DNA of 64,000 nucleotides, taken from NCBI GenBank assembly GCA_003184365.1, contig NKYR01000079.1:1-64000 (forward strand). The letters are read 5' to 3'. Below, piece after piece: positions 54,669 to 64,000 of the stretch (position 1 is its first letter; each line of letters opens with the position of its first letter). This DNA is from Evernia prunastri. Taxonomy: Eukaryota; Ascomycota; Lecanoromycetes; Lecanorales; Parmeliaceae. Both the position numbers and the translations under genes were made by a program. Under the pieces are notes generated by a model. That model was not told the origin of the DNA. It saw only the letters and a program-made list of their open reading frames with translations, and did no database searches.

Positions 54669-56007
54669 AGTCTGAAACCCGAGTATCGAAATAGTTTCGA
54701 TGCTTCACTTATCCCGGCGGCTGGTCAAGCGAGATAAAGATGAAATGTTTCATTGCCCAGCGAATGAATACGTTTCGCACGTTTCGCACGTTTCGTGGCG
54801 GAGCGGCGTCACAAGTTTGCCATAGCCGTTGGACCTTACATTACCGCCTTGCATGCGAGCGTCATGGCAGCAACGCAGAAAATTTCTTGATGGGTTCATT
54901 AGATTATTAGTCAGCGATTACTTCCTCCGCGAGCAAGGGATACAGATACTCTAACAAGTAGGGCAAGTTTACTTCCCGATTAATAAGAAAAGATGATTAT
55001 CTAGAGCCTCAGGAGTAGGAGGTCGCAGTAGAAACGGTCAAAATTGATCATACGCGCGCGGTCAAGGCTACCGTGGGTATGCTATGTCAGGATGGTTTTA
55101 GAATGGTTTTAGACGGGTTGGAGAAATGGATGTGACAGTCATACTTCCTGGAGTTGGTGGGTATATAAATGTCTCTCATCATTGTGATTGTGCTGCATTT
55201 CATCCATCTTCCATCCTCCATCATCCGTCATCCAACATCAATCATAATCAATAATTGCAGGAAAAGCTTCACTTATTTCACGCATCTTCCTTCGTACAGC
55301 TGGTACTGTACTTGTATAAGTCTAAAAAATACGATACGCCGATCTTAGCTTAAGTACCTTACTTCAATCAGCCTTGGACTTGCTATCTTTGGGGCAAAGC
55401 ACCAAAGTCAAACGGTACGCTAAAATTCCAAGGAAAACCAGGGAAGTGTGGCTCAAGAATACACCCGGTGACCAGGGTACTTTACAGAGAACAAGACAAG
55501 CGTGACAACACATTTCATTCCATTCTAATTATTTGCGCAAACAAGAAAATAATCAAATGATCAACAATAATAACAACCGGACTCTTTGCTTCTTGGCATC
55601 ATCTTACTTTACCTTATTTGCCGCCGAAACTTCAAAACCCTCAGTCTCGCCCCTTCATTTTCCCTCGTGGCGAAGGGCTCCTTTTCTTACCCACCTTACC
55701 TTACCTTACGCATTGTCTCAGCACCAGCCTCACCTCAAAGCAAGGCTCAGCCCTGAGCCATCCGTCATCAAAAGCACCAGAAGGATCAGAAAAGGAATCC
55801 GATCCTGCTCATCTTCGCCTACTTTCCCGTCTCGGTATCTCCTCGCGGCCCAGTCAATGGCCAGTTGCCTAGACAGGGATAGGAGTAACAGGTAAGGCTG
55901 CCACACCACCTCATACATTTCAAGGCTGATGTGCGCCAGATTCACAACAACTTACCCAACACTCTCTTGCGCTTCAGCGCACTTACTCCCACTCTCTACT
56001 TCAGGTC
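54669..56007. other. Divergent intergenic interval
   Basis: This lies between IML1 (reverse) and the exchanger gene (forward). It holds the triple element above, a CATC-rich tract (about 55199-55240) and an A/T-rich segment (55500-55580). A 120-codon forward frame at 55533-55895 is Pro/Ser-rich with no recognisable feature. It may be untranslated leader. Confidence 0.45.
54772..54798. promoter_or_regulatory. Triple CGTTTCG element upstream of IML1
   Basis: A 9-base unit ACGTTTCGC is repeated three times without a gap, the last ending T instead of C, about 105-130 bp before the IML1 start. On the gene strand one copy reads CCACGAAACG, which contains the yeast SCB core CACGAAA. A regulatory role is inferred from position and repetition. 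Confidence 0.4.
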
Positions 56008-58077
56008 ATGCGTAAGCGCCACCCTCAAACTCCAGAGTCAACGCCCAATGGCTAGCATGCTCTGATCTATACTGATTCCCCCAATGCAGACAAACTTCGA
56101 ACAGCTGCCAAACAAGCAGCCTGGTATAACGAGCAAGATGATCCGAACCCGAATTACAACCCCTTTCGCAAGATCAGAACAAGACTCCGCGATCCGGATC
56201 AAGCCGACGAGGAGCATGGGTTACAACCTCCTCTCACAAATCGCTCCGAGAGCGAGTTCACTCCTTCAATCGAGGTCCAGCGCAAATCACAAAACCTAGA
56301 AGCGCTCCAGCAGCCCAAACATGCAGACACAATGCCCTCTTCTTCCCAGGCTTCTTCGGGAAAGTCCCCCGTGGAGGGAGAATCCTCAATAAAAGATTTC
56401 AGTCAAGATCACGAAAAGAGTCAAGATTCTGGGACAACAGAGGCTTCTACAGCGGTCGATTCAGAAGTCAAGCTTGAAGAGAAGGAAGGAAAGCCAAGAA
56501 GGAGGCTCACAAGCAAACTTCCGTTCGGTCGAAAACATAAGACGGAGGAGGAGGGCGGGGAAGCAGAGCGGACACGGACACGGTCGGGGTTCACAACGGA
56601 AACACAGACATTCACGGCTAAATCGCAATTGAGAGCTACGCTATTCAATTCTTGGATTAATGTGTTGTTGGTTTTCGTGCCCATCGGTATCGCCGTCAAT
56701 TTCGCAAACGTTCCCAAGGTCGGAGTTTTCATCATCAACTTTATTGCCATCATACCCCTTGCCGCTATGCTGAGCTACGCAACGGAGGAGATCGCTCTAC
56801 GGACAGGGGAAACCATTGGAGGTTTGCTAAATGCAACATTCGGGTCAGACTCCATGCTTATCTTCGTACGGAACCGCCGCTGATTGGTCAATAGCAATGC
56901 TGTCGAATTGATTGTATCTATCATTGCATTAGTCAAGAACGAAGTGGACATCGTGCAGGAATCCCTGATCGGTAGCATGTTGTCGAATCTCCTCCTCGTC
57001 ATGGGGATGTGCTTTTTCTTCGGAGGTATCAACCGTGTCGAGCAATTCTTCAACATCACGGTAGCACAGACCGCTTCCAGCTTGCTGGCTTTAGCTGTTG
57101 GGAGCTTGATCATTCCAGCAGCGTTTCAAGCCTGGGCAGATGGGGCTCGTAAGTTTCCATCACGGAATCGGCTTGTCTACTTGCTAATACCCCGTCTCCA
57201 ATCAAAGAATCTGTTAAGTCGGCGAGAATTACCGAGCTTTCGCGCGGAACCGCTATTCTACTCCTAGTGGTTTACGGAGCCTATCTTCTGTTCCAGCTCA
57301 AGACTCACGCATCAATGTATAACGCACCCAGTACCAAGGTCGAAAAGCGCCGGACCAAAGTAGAGGAAGGGGACTCCATTAAAGGAATTGCGAACATAGG
57401 TGCTGGTATCTCGGCTTCCATGGGCGGGTCAGCCAGCCAAGAGACGCCAATGCGAGAACCAGAAGACAAAGAACTTCCTCAATTAAGCTTTTGGATGGCT
57501 ATATTCACTCTTGCCGCTTCGACCGCACTTGTCGCCATCTGCGCCGAGTTCATGGTTGATAGTATCGATGCGATCACCGAGGGCGGCAAGGTCTCGAGAA
57601 CTTTTGTGGGGCTGATCCTTCTTCCCATCGTGGGAAACGCAGCAGAGCACGCAACAGCAGTGACGGTAGCATGTAAAGATAAGATGGATCTAGCCATTGG
57701 AGTCGCGGTCGGATCGAGCATGCAGATTGCTCTGCTCGTCATCCCTTTCACTGTGGTTTTGGGCTGGATCATGGGTAAATCAGACATGAATCTTGCCTTC
57801 GACGGCTTCCAGATCGCTGTGCTATTCGTTGCTGTCCTGCTGGTTAACTATCTCATCCAAGATGGAAAGTCTCATTGGTCAGTCTCCACGCTACACGTCG
57901 TCATTCTGATCTTCTGACAATTCAACAGGCTTGAGGGCGTCCTTCTGCAGGTATTGTATATGATCATTGCTCTAGCAGCCTGGTAGTACCATCCACTTTC
58001 CCTTGCCTTGTGAGTTTTACCAACATTCAATCAGGTTCTATCCGGAAGACGATCCAAGCACAATCAACACAAGATGA
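56008..58077 (+). CDS. Vacuolar Ca2+/H+ exchanger (CAX/Vcx1 family)
   Basis: Six exons sum to 593 codons: 56008-56011, 56090-56843, 56895-57148, 57208-57877, 57929-57982 and 58035-58077. The first exon gives only ATG C; the acceptor at 56089 then opens HKLRTAAKQAAWYNEQDDPN, in frame with the later MPSSSQASSG. The cytosolic N-terminus (~150 residues) is hydrophilic. The membrane part begins LFNSWINVLLVFVPIGIAVN. The two family signature repeats are present: GNAVELIVSIIALVKNE, created by the 56844-56894 splice, and GNAAEHATAVTVACKDK. Their Glu residues belong to the ion pathway. The last two introns join LEGVLLQVLYMIIALAAWFY to a short PEDDPSTINTR end. By family it moves calcium into the vacuole in exchange for protons. 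If the first intron is wrong, translation could begin at 56332, giving a shorter N-terminus. Confidence 0.9.
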
Positions 58078-58602
58078 TCTCAACTCAAGACGAGAGGGCG
58101 TACATCGTAGTCACACAATGCCAGCATCGGGGTATGATAAGCATCGTCGCCACTACCCAGCCATGCGCCCGGATCCGCAGCGGTGCCCCCCGAAGTCGCA
58201 AAATTCATCTAGATGACGGCGAACTTTCTCCGCGGCACTCAAACACATCTGGAGGGGCTTTACAACATACGGCGTCTGGCGTCCGGCGTCCGGCGTAGAT
58301 CGCTCATGATTGCCTTTTTCCGCGAGCGCCAATCTTGAAACGAAACAACTATGGAAATGGCGTTACATCTGTATACAATGTGTTGGGAGCTTGCTTGCAA
58401 AGGTCGTTCGGAAAGGCTTGATATGGAAACAATGCACGGTCATATCGTGAATGATGACCCGCATATCGAATATACAACCTAAGCCTCTCAGATCAGATCA
58501 AGTACGCCGAGACCTTCTATGCCATTGCATGTCGTCACCCTTCTCCTACTTGCCCTCCGTCCATCTACTCCATCCCCGCGTCTCTTCCTGATCGAGTACT
58601 TA

Positions 58603-58629
58603 CTCTCTCTCTCTCTCTCTCTCTCTCTC
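58603..58629. repeat. CT dinucleotide microsatellite
   Basis: There is an uninterrupted run of about 13 CT units. A GGAT-type tetranucleotide array follows at 58726-58765. Confidence 0.9.
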
Positions 58630-58969
58630 CGGCTCTGTCGCTAAGGTATGTCATATCATGTTGTGTTCACCTGGTGATTCATCCTGCGCTTGTGATTGGT
58701 CGGTATGTTCGAGAGACAGAGAGAGATGGATGGACGGATAGATGGATGCATGGATGGATGAATGGTCCCTCACGGCGTATGCGTACCCCTACGTCCAATG
58801 AGTAGAACGGAACCACCGATCAATAACCATCCTCGCTCTTTTCATTCCGCTCATCTACCTTGGCTTGGCTTGGCTGGGTGAAGTGGGTAAGTGGGTAAGT
58901 GGCTAAGAGGCTAAGAGCCCAAGAGCTCATGTTACTCACTCGAGATGTGGGTTGTTTCGCGAGTCAGTT

Positions 58970-59160
58970 TGTTCGGGGGAGACTTGTTTGGGGGAGACTT
59001 TGCTTGGGGGAGACTTGCCTGGGGAGGACTTGGCTTGGGGCGAGAGAGATGTGGGCTGAGTGGTCGCTGAGTGGTGGGTGAGCGGTGGGTGAGTGGTGGG
59101 TGAGTGGTGGGTGAGCGGTTGGCTGAGCGGTGGGTGAGCGGTGGCTGGCTGGTTGGCTGG
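58970..59160. repeat. G-rich minisatellites
   Basis: From 58970 to 59041 a 16-17 bp unit built on TTGGGGGAGACT repeats about four times. From 59061 to 59160 an 11-bp unit of the form GTGAGTGGTGG, with variants, repeats about eight times. A GGGGAA hexamer array follows at 59457-59490. All show strong strand asymmetry, with G on the top strand. Confidence 0.8.
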
Positions 59161-60313
59161 CGCGTTGGATTTGGTTGGGAGTGGGATGGGATGGGGTGGC
59201 ATGGGATGGGATGGGATGAGTTATGCTGGTCTGGTTATGATGCTGATATGGGTTTATCGGGCTGGGTTTATCGGGCTGTGGGTGGTCGTGAGTCGGATTT
59301 TTTGGGGCAACGAGCATTTTGGCTGAATAGTTTGTTGTTGTTTTTTTCTTTTTCCTTTTCTTTTTTTGGGCACAATATCTCTGGTATAAGTCTTTTTTGG
59401 CAACGAGTCTTTTTGTCATGCATAAGATCTCTACATACGAGGAGGTTCTCCAATTTGGGGAAGGGGAAGGGGAAGGGGAAGGGGAAGGGCGTGGTTTGAT
59501 ATGCATGTGTCATGGTCACTGGTTCGAAGTGCTCTCTCTACATACCTACTGTAGAGTACCGAAACTTCCTACCTCACCTCACCTTACCTTATCCACCATT
59601 CACACGTACTCACACCCTACCCTACCCCCCCTCCCCAAAAACCGGAGCGAAAAAAGAAAAAAAAAAAGCCACGTCGATCTCCCCAAATCGCGCTCTCGAT
59701 TCTAACTCTCATCATGCTCTATTCTTTCTACTCGCTTAGTGGGACTGGGGAGGTTAGTCGGTTGTATAGGCTGGTGGTTTCGTATAGAGGGACGTGTCCC
59801 CTGCGATGACCACGGGATTCGTACCAGTATTGGGATCGTCGTTCGATTCGATTCCCATCTCATCTCTTTCAGAGGCATGGCATGGCATTCTTTCCTTTCC
59901 GCGCCCGTCGGCCCGCCGGCGCACTGTGTAGCTTCATTTCTTTTTCACTCCCTGCAGGTTTGATGCTAAATGAGCATGGGAGGGTTTCTTAGCACTGGGG
60001 GGGATTTGGGGGAAGGGGGGGGAACTGCATATGCCCCTCTTCGGGCAGCTATTGTGGCCCCGGTGTTTGAGATCGCGCAATTATATATATATCTATACGA
60101 TTCCAGCCGTTTTTTGGTGCCTGGGCATGGTGATTTGTGGAGGCTAATTTCACGATGAAAACCTCACCGCCTCTTGGCACCTCGTACCCCAGAACGAGAA
60201 AAGAAGACACCACAACGACAACACAACAATAACAAAAAGCCAGCTGCGGCCCACACGGCCCCCGACGGACGCCGCCCCCAACACTTCCCTTCCCTTCCCC
60301 TCCCCTACCCCAT

Positions 60314-61510
60314 TCACACCTCATACTCCCCCCCCCTCAGATTCCTCCCGTCCACCCGGTTCACGCCCACCCCGCCGAGATCGACCCCGTCCAGCGTGCG
60401 CGCGTTCACGGGCAGCTTCCCCACCACCCACTTCGCGAGCGCTTCGGCGTCCTCGATCCCGCTGGCCTGGGCCCGTCCTTCGTCGAACACGTTCACGAGG
60501 GACACGCCGCACGTCGCGCAGAAGGCGTGGCCCGAGAGGCGGCTGGCGAAGCGGTAGACGGTCAGGTGGGGGGCGTTGCGGAGGGTGACGGTGGTTTTGG
60601 GGGGGTAGATCCAGAGGTCGGCGTTCTGGGGTGAGGGTTGTGTGTTAGATTGGGGGGGCGGGGTTGATTGGGAGGGGGAAAAGGAGAAAAGGGGGGGATG
60701 GGAGGTGGAGAGTGGAGTGGAGTGGAGTACGTACCCGTGAGCAGATGCTGCAGTTGCACGATAGCACGCCTATCTCTTCGAGCGGTTTGCTCTGCACGTC
60801 GTAGGTGATCTTGCCGCAGTGGCAGCTACCGTGATAGAGCTTGGTGGTGGAATCGGGTTGGTCGGATGCCGCTGGTTCGGTCGGAGGGGCGGTGTGTTGG
60901 GGTTCGAGACTGGCGCCGTCGAAGGGCTTGATTTCTAACTTCTCTTCGTCGAAGGAGCTGAAGGTGCGGGCCTGTTGTCTTTTTTGTCATTTTCTTTTTT
61001 TCTTTTCGAACTTAGAGCATCTTTGTTTGGTGGTATGGATGGATGGATAGGTTGAGGGAAGGATGACTTGGTTCTCTTACGTTGACAAATATTGATGGAC
61101 TTTCAGTAGCTTGTTTCTGGCCCATGACCGCCGTTCCACACTTCGGACAGAACTTCAATTGCATTAGTGTTTCGTTACTAGAGCATGAATGCTTCGGCCG
61201 CACCTTGTGGCTCAAGGTCTTCTTCCCAAAATAATATTCCTGAAGTGTACCATCACCTTTCTCTACTACGAAGTGATCGCTCGACGAGGGAAAGGTCCAG
61301 AGGTACCCTTTCTGTGTCGGCGGATTATATCAGCATCCTATGCTCTCTATTCACTCTTCTTGGTGTTGGAAAAGGAAAGATGAAGAAGACCTTTATGCAG
61401 ATGCTACAATTGCACGCGGAAACCTGCTTCAGCTCGGGAAGCTTGATGGAGAATTTGAAAGCGCCGCAGTGGCAGTTGCCTCGGTAGGTCTCGAGCGATT
61501 GGTCGGCCAT
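60314..61510 (-). CDS. Two-domain GFA/CENP-V (DUF636) zinc protein
   Basis: Five exons (61391-61510, 61204-61311, 61081-61152, 60735-60971, 60314-60625) sum to 283 codons. The first GFA domain starts MADQSLETYRGNCHCGAFKF and has ACNCSICIK, KGYLWTFPSSSDHFVV and, after splicing, FCPKCGTAVMG. A linker (LEIKPFDGASLEPQHTAPPT) leads to the second domain: YHGSCHCGKITYDVQ, LSCNCSICSRNADLWIYPPK and AFCATCGVSLVNVFD. The Cys pairs (CxCG, CNCxxC, CxxCG) match the Mss4-like zinc-binding fold in both halves. Family members include bacterial glutathione-dependent formaldehyde-activating enzyme. Most fungal ones have no tested activity, so function is left open. Two of the exon joins fall between zinc ligands, so missing an exon would remove a metal site. 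Confidence 0.88.
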
Positions 61511-61877
61511 TGTTGATGTTGTTTTATTCTGCGCTTATTGCGTTTGCTGTTTATCTTCATCCGAAATATCTGTGGAGGGAAAATTCCAATAGGTATATAG
61601 ACAGCTGGAGCCTGGAATGAGCGATCTCTCATTGGTGAGTCACCAGTCGGAGCCTGATGTTCTCACCGATCGGCGTTCGTCTAGAGTTCTTGGCGCATGC
61701 AGACTCACCGCTCGGAGGCCGTCTAGAGTACTTGGCGCATACAAAACACTTCACCACTTTGGCGAAAATCATTCCATCCTCCTCTACCCACATGAATGTT
61801 CCGTATCATATCATGTCTGGCGATCACGGTGCGATCCTTCGTAGCAGTCATCCTCTTGACACATGACGTAAAAACTA
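61511..61877. other. Upstream region of the GFA gene
   Basis: The spacer contains two near copies of a short segment (GGCGTTCGTCTAGAGTTCTT-like at about 61670, GGAGGCCGTCTAGAGTACTT-like at about 61715). No gene is seen. Confidence 0.4.
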
Positions 61878-62585
61878 TCATCCAATCTCCGAAGCCGTAG
61901 ACCAGGAATGTCCTTCCAGCGCTTGCACTTTCGTGAAGTCTTCCTCTCTCTGCGGCATATTCTTCTCTTTCTGACCCCCAAGCCGACGATAACCCCAAAT
62001 GAGCAAGGATACCACGTCTAGACACATCGCGGAAAGTGTTCTCTGCGCCAATCTCTGCATCTCCAAATGCCCTTTCAACATAGCCCTAAGAGTCTGACGT
62101 GCCCGGCTGTCCAGGCATGGCTGCTGCTGCGCGGCGTCCGCCTCAAGCAAGGCTTCAAGTCGAGAAACAACAGGCAACAGCTGCTGGTAGAACACAGGAC
62201 CACTTCTTAGATGCTCGCGATAAAATGCTTTCCGATAGCTAAAAGCCTTAGGTCTCATCTGTTTTCTGTACTCTATCTTGCAAATTCTTGACAGGTTCTC
62301 GTTGCACTTAAAATGTAATTTCCAGCGTTTGACAATCACGTAACTGAGATCATAACGTTGCCGATCCTGAAAAACGCGCTCATATTCCCGTCGCAAAGCA
62401 AGGATGTGCCTGAAGTTACGAAGCGTGACCTCGTCCAATTTCTGTCCAGCTGCATTCGTACAGAACCTGGTGGGCACATGGGCTACTGGGTTTGGAAGAC
62501 ACGACCCGAACTGCGGTAATAATCGCTTAGGTTGACTTCGAGTAGCCTTCCAACTCTTGGACAGTACAGTCAACATCATCGGCAA
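61878..62585 (-). CDS. Hypothetical basic helical protein
   Basis: An uninterrupted 235-codon frame starts MPMMLTVLSKSWKATRSQPK. The N-terminus is basic with few acidic residues and could be a mitochondrial presequence, though this is weak. From about residue 50 the protein is rich in Arg, Lys, Tyr and Leu (LRNFRHILALRREYERVFQD; ICKIEYRKQMRPKAFSYRKA), followed by a helical stretch (FYQQLLPVVSRLEALLEADA) and a hydrophobic segment (LSAMCLDVVSLLIWGYRRLG) that might be membrane-associated. It ends with a Glu-rich tail. The family is not recognised, and the gene has no intron that I can see. Confidence 0.5.
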   Translation of the reverse strand: MPMMLTVLSKSWKATRSQPKRLLPQFGSCLPNPVAHVPTRFCTNAAGQKLDEVTLRNFRHILALRREYERVFQDRQRYDLSYVIVKRWKLHFKCNENLSRICKIEYRKQMRPKAFSYRKAFYREHLRSGPVFYQQLLPVVSRLEALLEADAAQQQPCLDSRARQTLRAMLKGHLEMQRLAQRTLSAMCLDVVSLLIWGYRRLGGQKEKNMPQREEDFTKVQALEGHSWSTASEIG

Positions 62586-63513
62586 AGAGAGACGACACTT
62601 GATAGCGAAGTGTAAAAGATGATCCTCTGAGAAGCTAGATCATATTGATTTTCGATTCTCAGCCCAAGTACTATAAAGAGTGAAAGCTTAAAAGACTATA
62701 AAGCACGGACGCGGAAGCAGCAAGGAGTGAGACATCATTTGATCGGAATGTTTACAAAATCGAAACGCGCGTAAGTATCTCCCAAAGAATATCAGCGCCA
62801 TGATCGTGTTAAAATCCCTTTGCAAGGTACGTTCGCCGATCCAGAGGTTCTGATGGTATCTTGTGCCGTTTAGTGACTGTTCGAACTTGAAGAATCGGCC
62901 CAGGGACAAGCATGCATTCGGAGTTGTGGTTTCTCGTTCTTGGACTTTGCGATTGTAGCTGAGGGGCACCTTCTCTATCGCTCTTGAAGAGTGTTCGGAC
63001 AAGGAGATTCGTATGAGCAACCTAGTGACCTGGTACATCAATTCTGATACAGCCTGACGAAATCGGATCTCCGTATATAGTAAATGTTGCAGGTATTCAT
63101 TATTATTGTGTATTCTGTGTTACAAAAGTTAGCAGAATATAATTATGTAAGAAATCCCAAGGGTTCTGCATATGCTAAAATCGAGCATCGGACTCTTCCG
63201 ACGATCCCTCACTCCTCCCGAGCCTCCTTCACCGCTTATTCCATTGCGACTTCAATCACACTTCAATCACACTCTACTTTATCCTTTAGTGATCATTCTG
63301 TCCTTACTCCACCTCTTTCACTTCACTTCATCATTCCTGAAATCCTGAAAAGTCCTCTGCAAGTTGAGCGCTCAGTCAATGTATCGCAAAGAGCGGGTCT
63401 CAGCGGATATTAATATCGAGTTCCTTGACATGGCCTCTGCGGGCATGCAAGGCCTTCTATTTCGGTCACACCATTCATAACGACACGCTTCAGTCATTTA
63501 ATGCAGGGTGAAA
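62586..63513. other. Intergenic interval
   Basis: A 117-codon reverse frame (62688-63041) has mixed composition and no recognised feature. The right half, about 63180-63510, is pyrimidine-rich and precedes the forward gene at 63514. Confidence 0.4.
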
Positions 63514-64000
63514 ATGTTTTTGCAGTCTTCTGTCTCCGGTCTCAGGCAGCTCTTCTCCACTGCGCCCTCACCTCACACCCCAAGAGGCCAACGTCAGCTT
63601 GAATCAGTCACTGAAGAAGCGCATACCTACGATCTACTCTCCCCCGAAGGCGAGACATTGCGCCAAGGACAACATCATGCCTATCCTTTCAGACAAGGAG
63701 ATCCTTCGTCTGCTGCCGCCGTAGCAAGTAGCTCAGATGACCGAGGTGGTTTGGATATCCAGAGTCCTCGAGACGTCCGAATCATCATAGCTCAGGATGC
63801 AAATGCTCTGTCAGCACAGCCTCGTGTCCTCTACGACTCCCACCCACCGCCACCAATACCTCAGTTGCGCAATGCTACGTTTCCAGAAGCGTCTAAAAGT
63901 GGTCTTCGAAAGGGTGGCTCTTTTACAGGAGGATGGAGTAGTAATGACAACGTGCCAGCGTCACATACCGCTCCCCACACTCGACAGTCTTCCTTTTCCC
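63514..64000 (+). CDS. Partial gene cut by the right edge
   Basis: ATG 63514 (MFLQSSVSGLRQLFSTAPSP) opens a frame that stays open for 162 codons to the end of the window. Composition is Ser/Pro/Arg-rich and largely disordered (TPRGQRQLESVTEEAHTYDL; SPEGETLRQGQHHAYPFRQG). There is one more ordered stretch (DVRIIIAQDANALSAQPRVL) and a PPPPIPQL motif that could bind SH3-type domains. The family is not recognised. The N-terminus lacks a signal peptide. The true end, introns and domains lie beyond the window. Confidence 0.7.
   Translation, partial: MFLQSSVSGLRQLFSTAPSPHTPRGQRQLESVTEEAHTYDLLSPEGETLRQGQHHAYPFRQGDPSSAAAVASSSDDRGGLDIQSPRDVRIIIAQDANALSAQPRVLYDSHPPPPIPQLRNATFPEASKSGLRKGGSFTGGWSSNDNVPASHTAPHTRQSSFS

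Larger units (their letters stand above)
58078..60313. other. Repeat-rich intergenic interval
   Basis: No gene is supported over 2.2 kb. It contains several simple-sequence tracts, listed separately, plus GC-skewed G-rich stretches at 59990-60030. Open frames here on both strands (for example reverse 58964-59506, Pro/Ser/His-rich) are translations of the minisatellite. Confidence 0.55.

Noticed and set aside
58964..59506. Reverse 180-codon Ser/Pro/His-rich frame
   Set aside because: It is a translation of the minisatellite arrays, with no independent support.

Overview
The window is nuclear DNA from a filamentous ascomycete (Pezizomycotina). Genes are interrupted by 45-80 nt GT-AG introns with CTAAC/CTGAC branch points. 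The recognisable proteins are fungal: Iml1, Mcm6, GCP4, a CSC1-type channel, a Vcx1-type exchanger, a GT71 mannosyltransferase, a GMC oxidoreductase and a DUF7907 secreted protein. Class is not certain. No transposon, tRNA, rRNA, CRISPR array or viral insertion was recognised.

Layout. 1-3.4 kb: a small secreted-protein gene with a frame break, a poorly resolved reverse-strand locus around long C and G homopolymers, and a probable 3' exon. 3.4-8 kb: two reverse-strand genes of unknown function, one carrying three copies of a Y-D-M-K-x-H-P-M-D type motif. 8-10.5 kb: a long gene-free interval. 10.5-11.7 kb: a radical SAM enzyme of the PflA/PflX type with a frame break near its N-terminus. 12-15.7 kb: a secreted GMC oxidoreductase with a ~390-residue Ser/Thr-rich tail and two frame inconsistencies. 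16.3-17.1 kb: an unrecognised pseudogene. 18-19.3 kb: a two-exon unknown gene. 20-23 kb: a nucleotidyltransferase-like fungal protein with a frame break and a local 89-bp tandem duplication at its 3' end.

23.5-64 kb is mostly intact housekeeping: a PPOX-like flavoprotein, the DUF7907 protein, GCP4, an SDR with a rare GC-AG intron, the CSC1-like channel, the GT71 enzyme, MCM6, a 10-exon SNF2/RING ATPase with 19-, 19- and 9-nt exons over its nucleotide-binding motifs, Iml1, a vacuolar Ca2+/H+ exchanger, a two-domain GFA protein, an unknown ORF, and a gene cut by the right edge. Exon coordinates were read by eye. For the intact multi-exon genes the exon sums are exact multiples of three.

How the genes relate. 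There is no operon and no convincing metabolic cluster. Two themes stand out. MCM6 and GCP4 share an ACGCGTAAAGT element about 100 bp upstream of their starts; with further ACGCGT/ACGCGC copies this suggests MBF-type G1/S control. Second, apparent single-base frame breaks recur in the first 23 kb and are absent from the reconstructed genes further right. That means either a decaying accessory segment or local consensus errors, and resequencing would decide.
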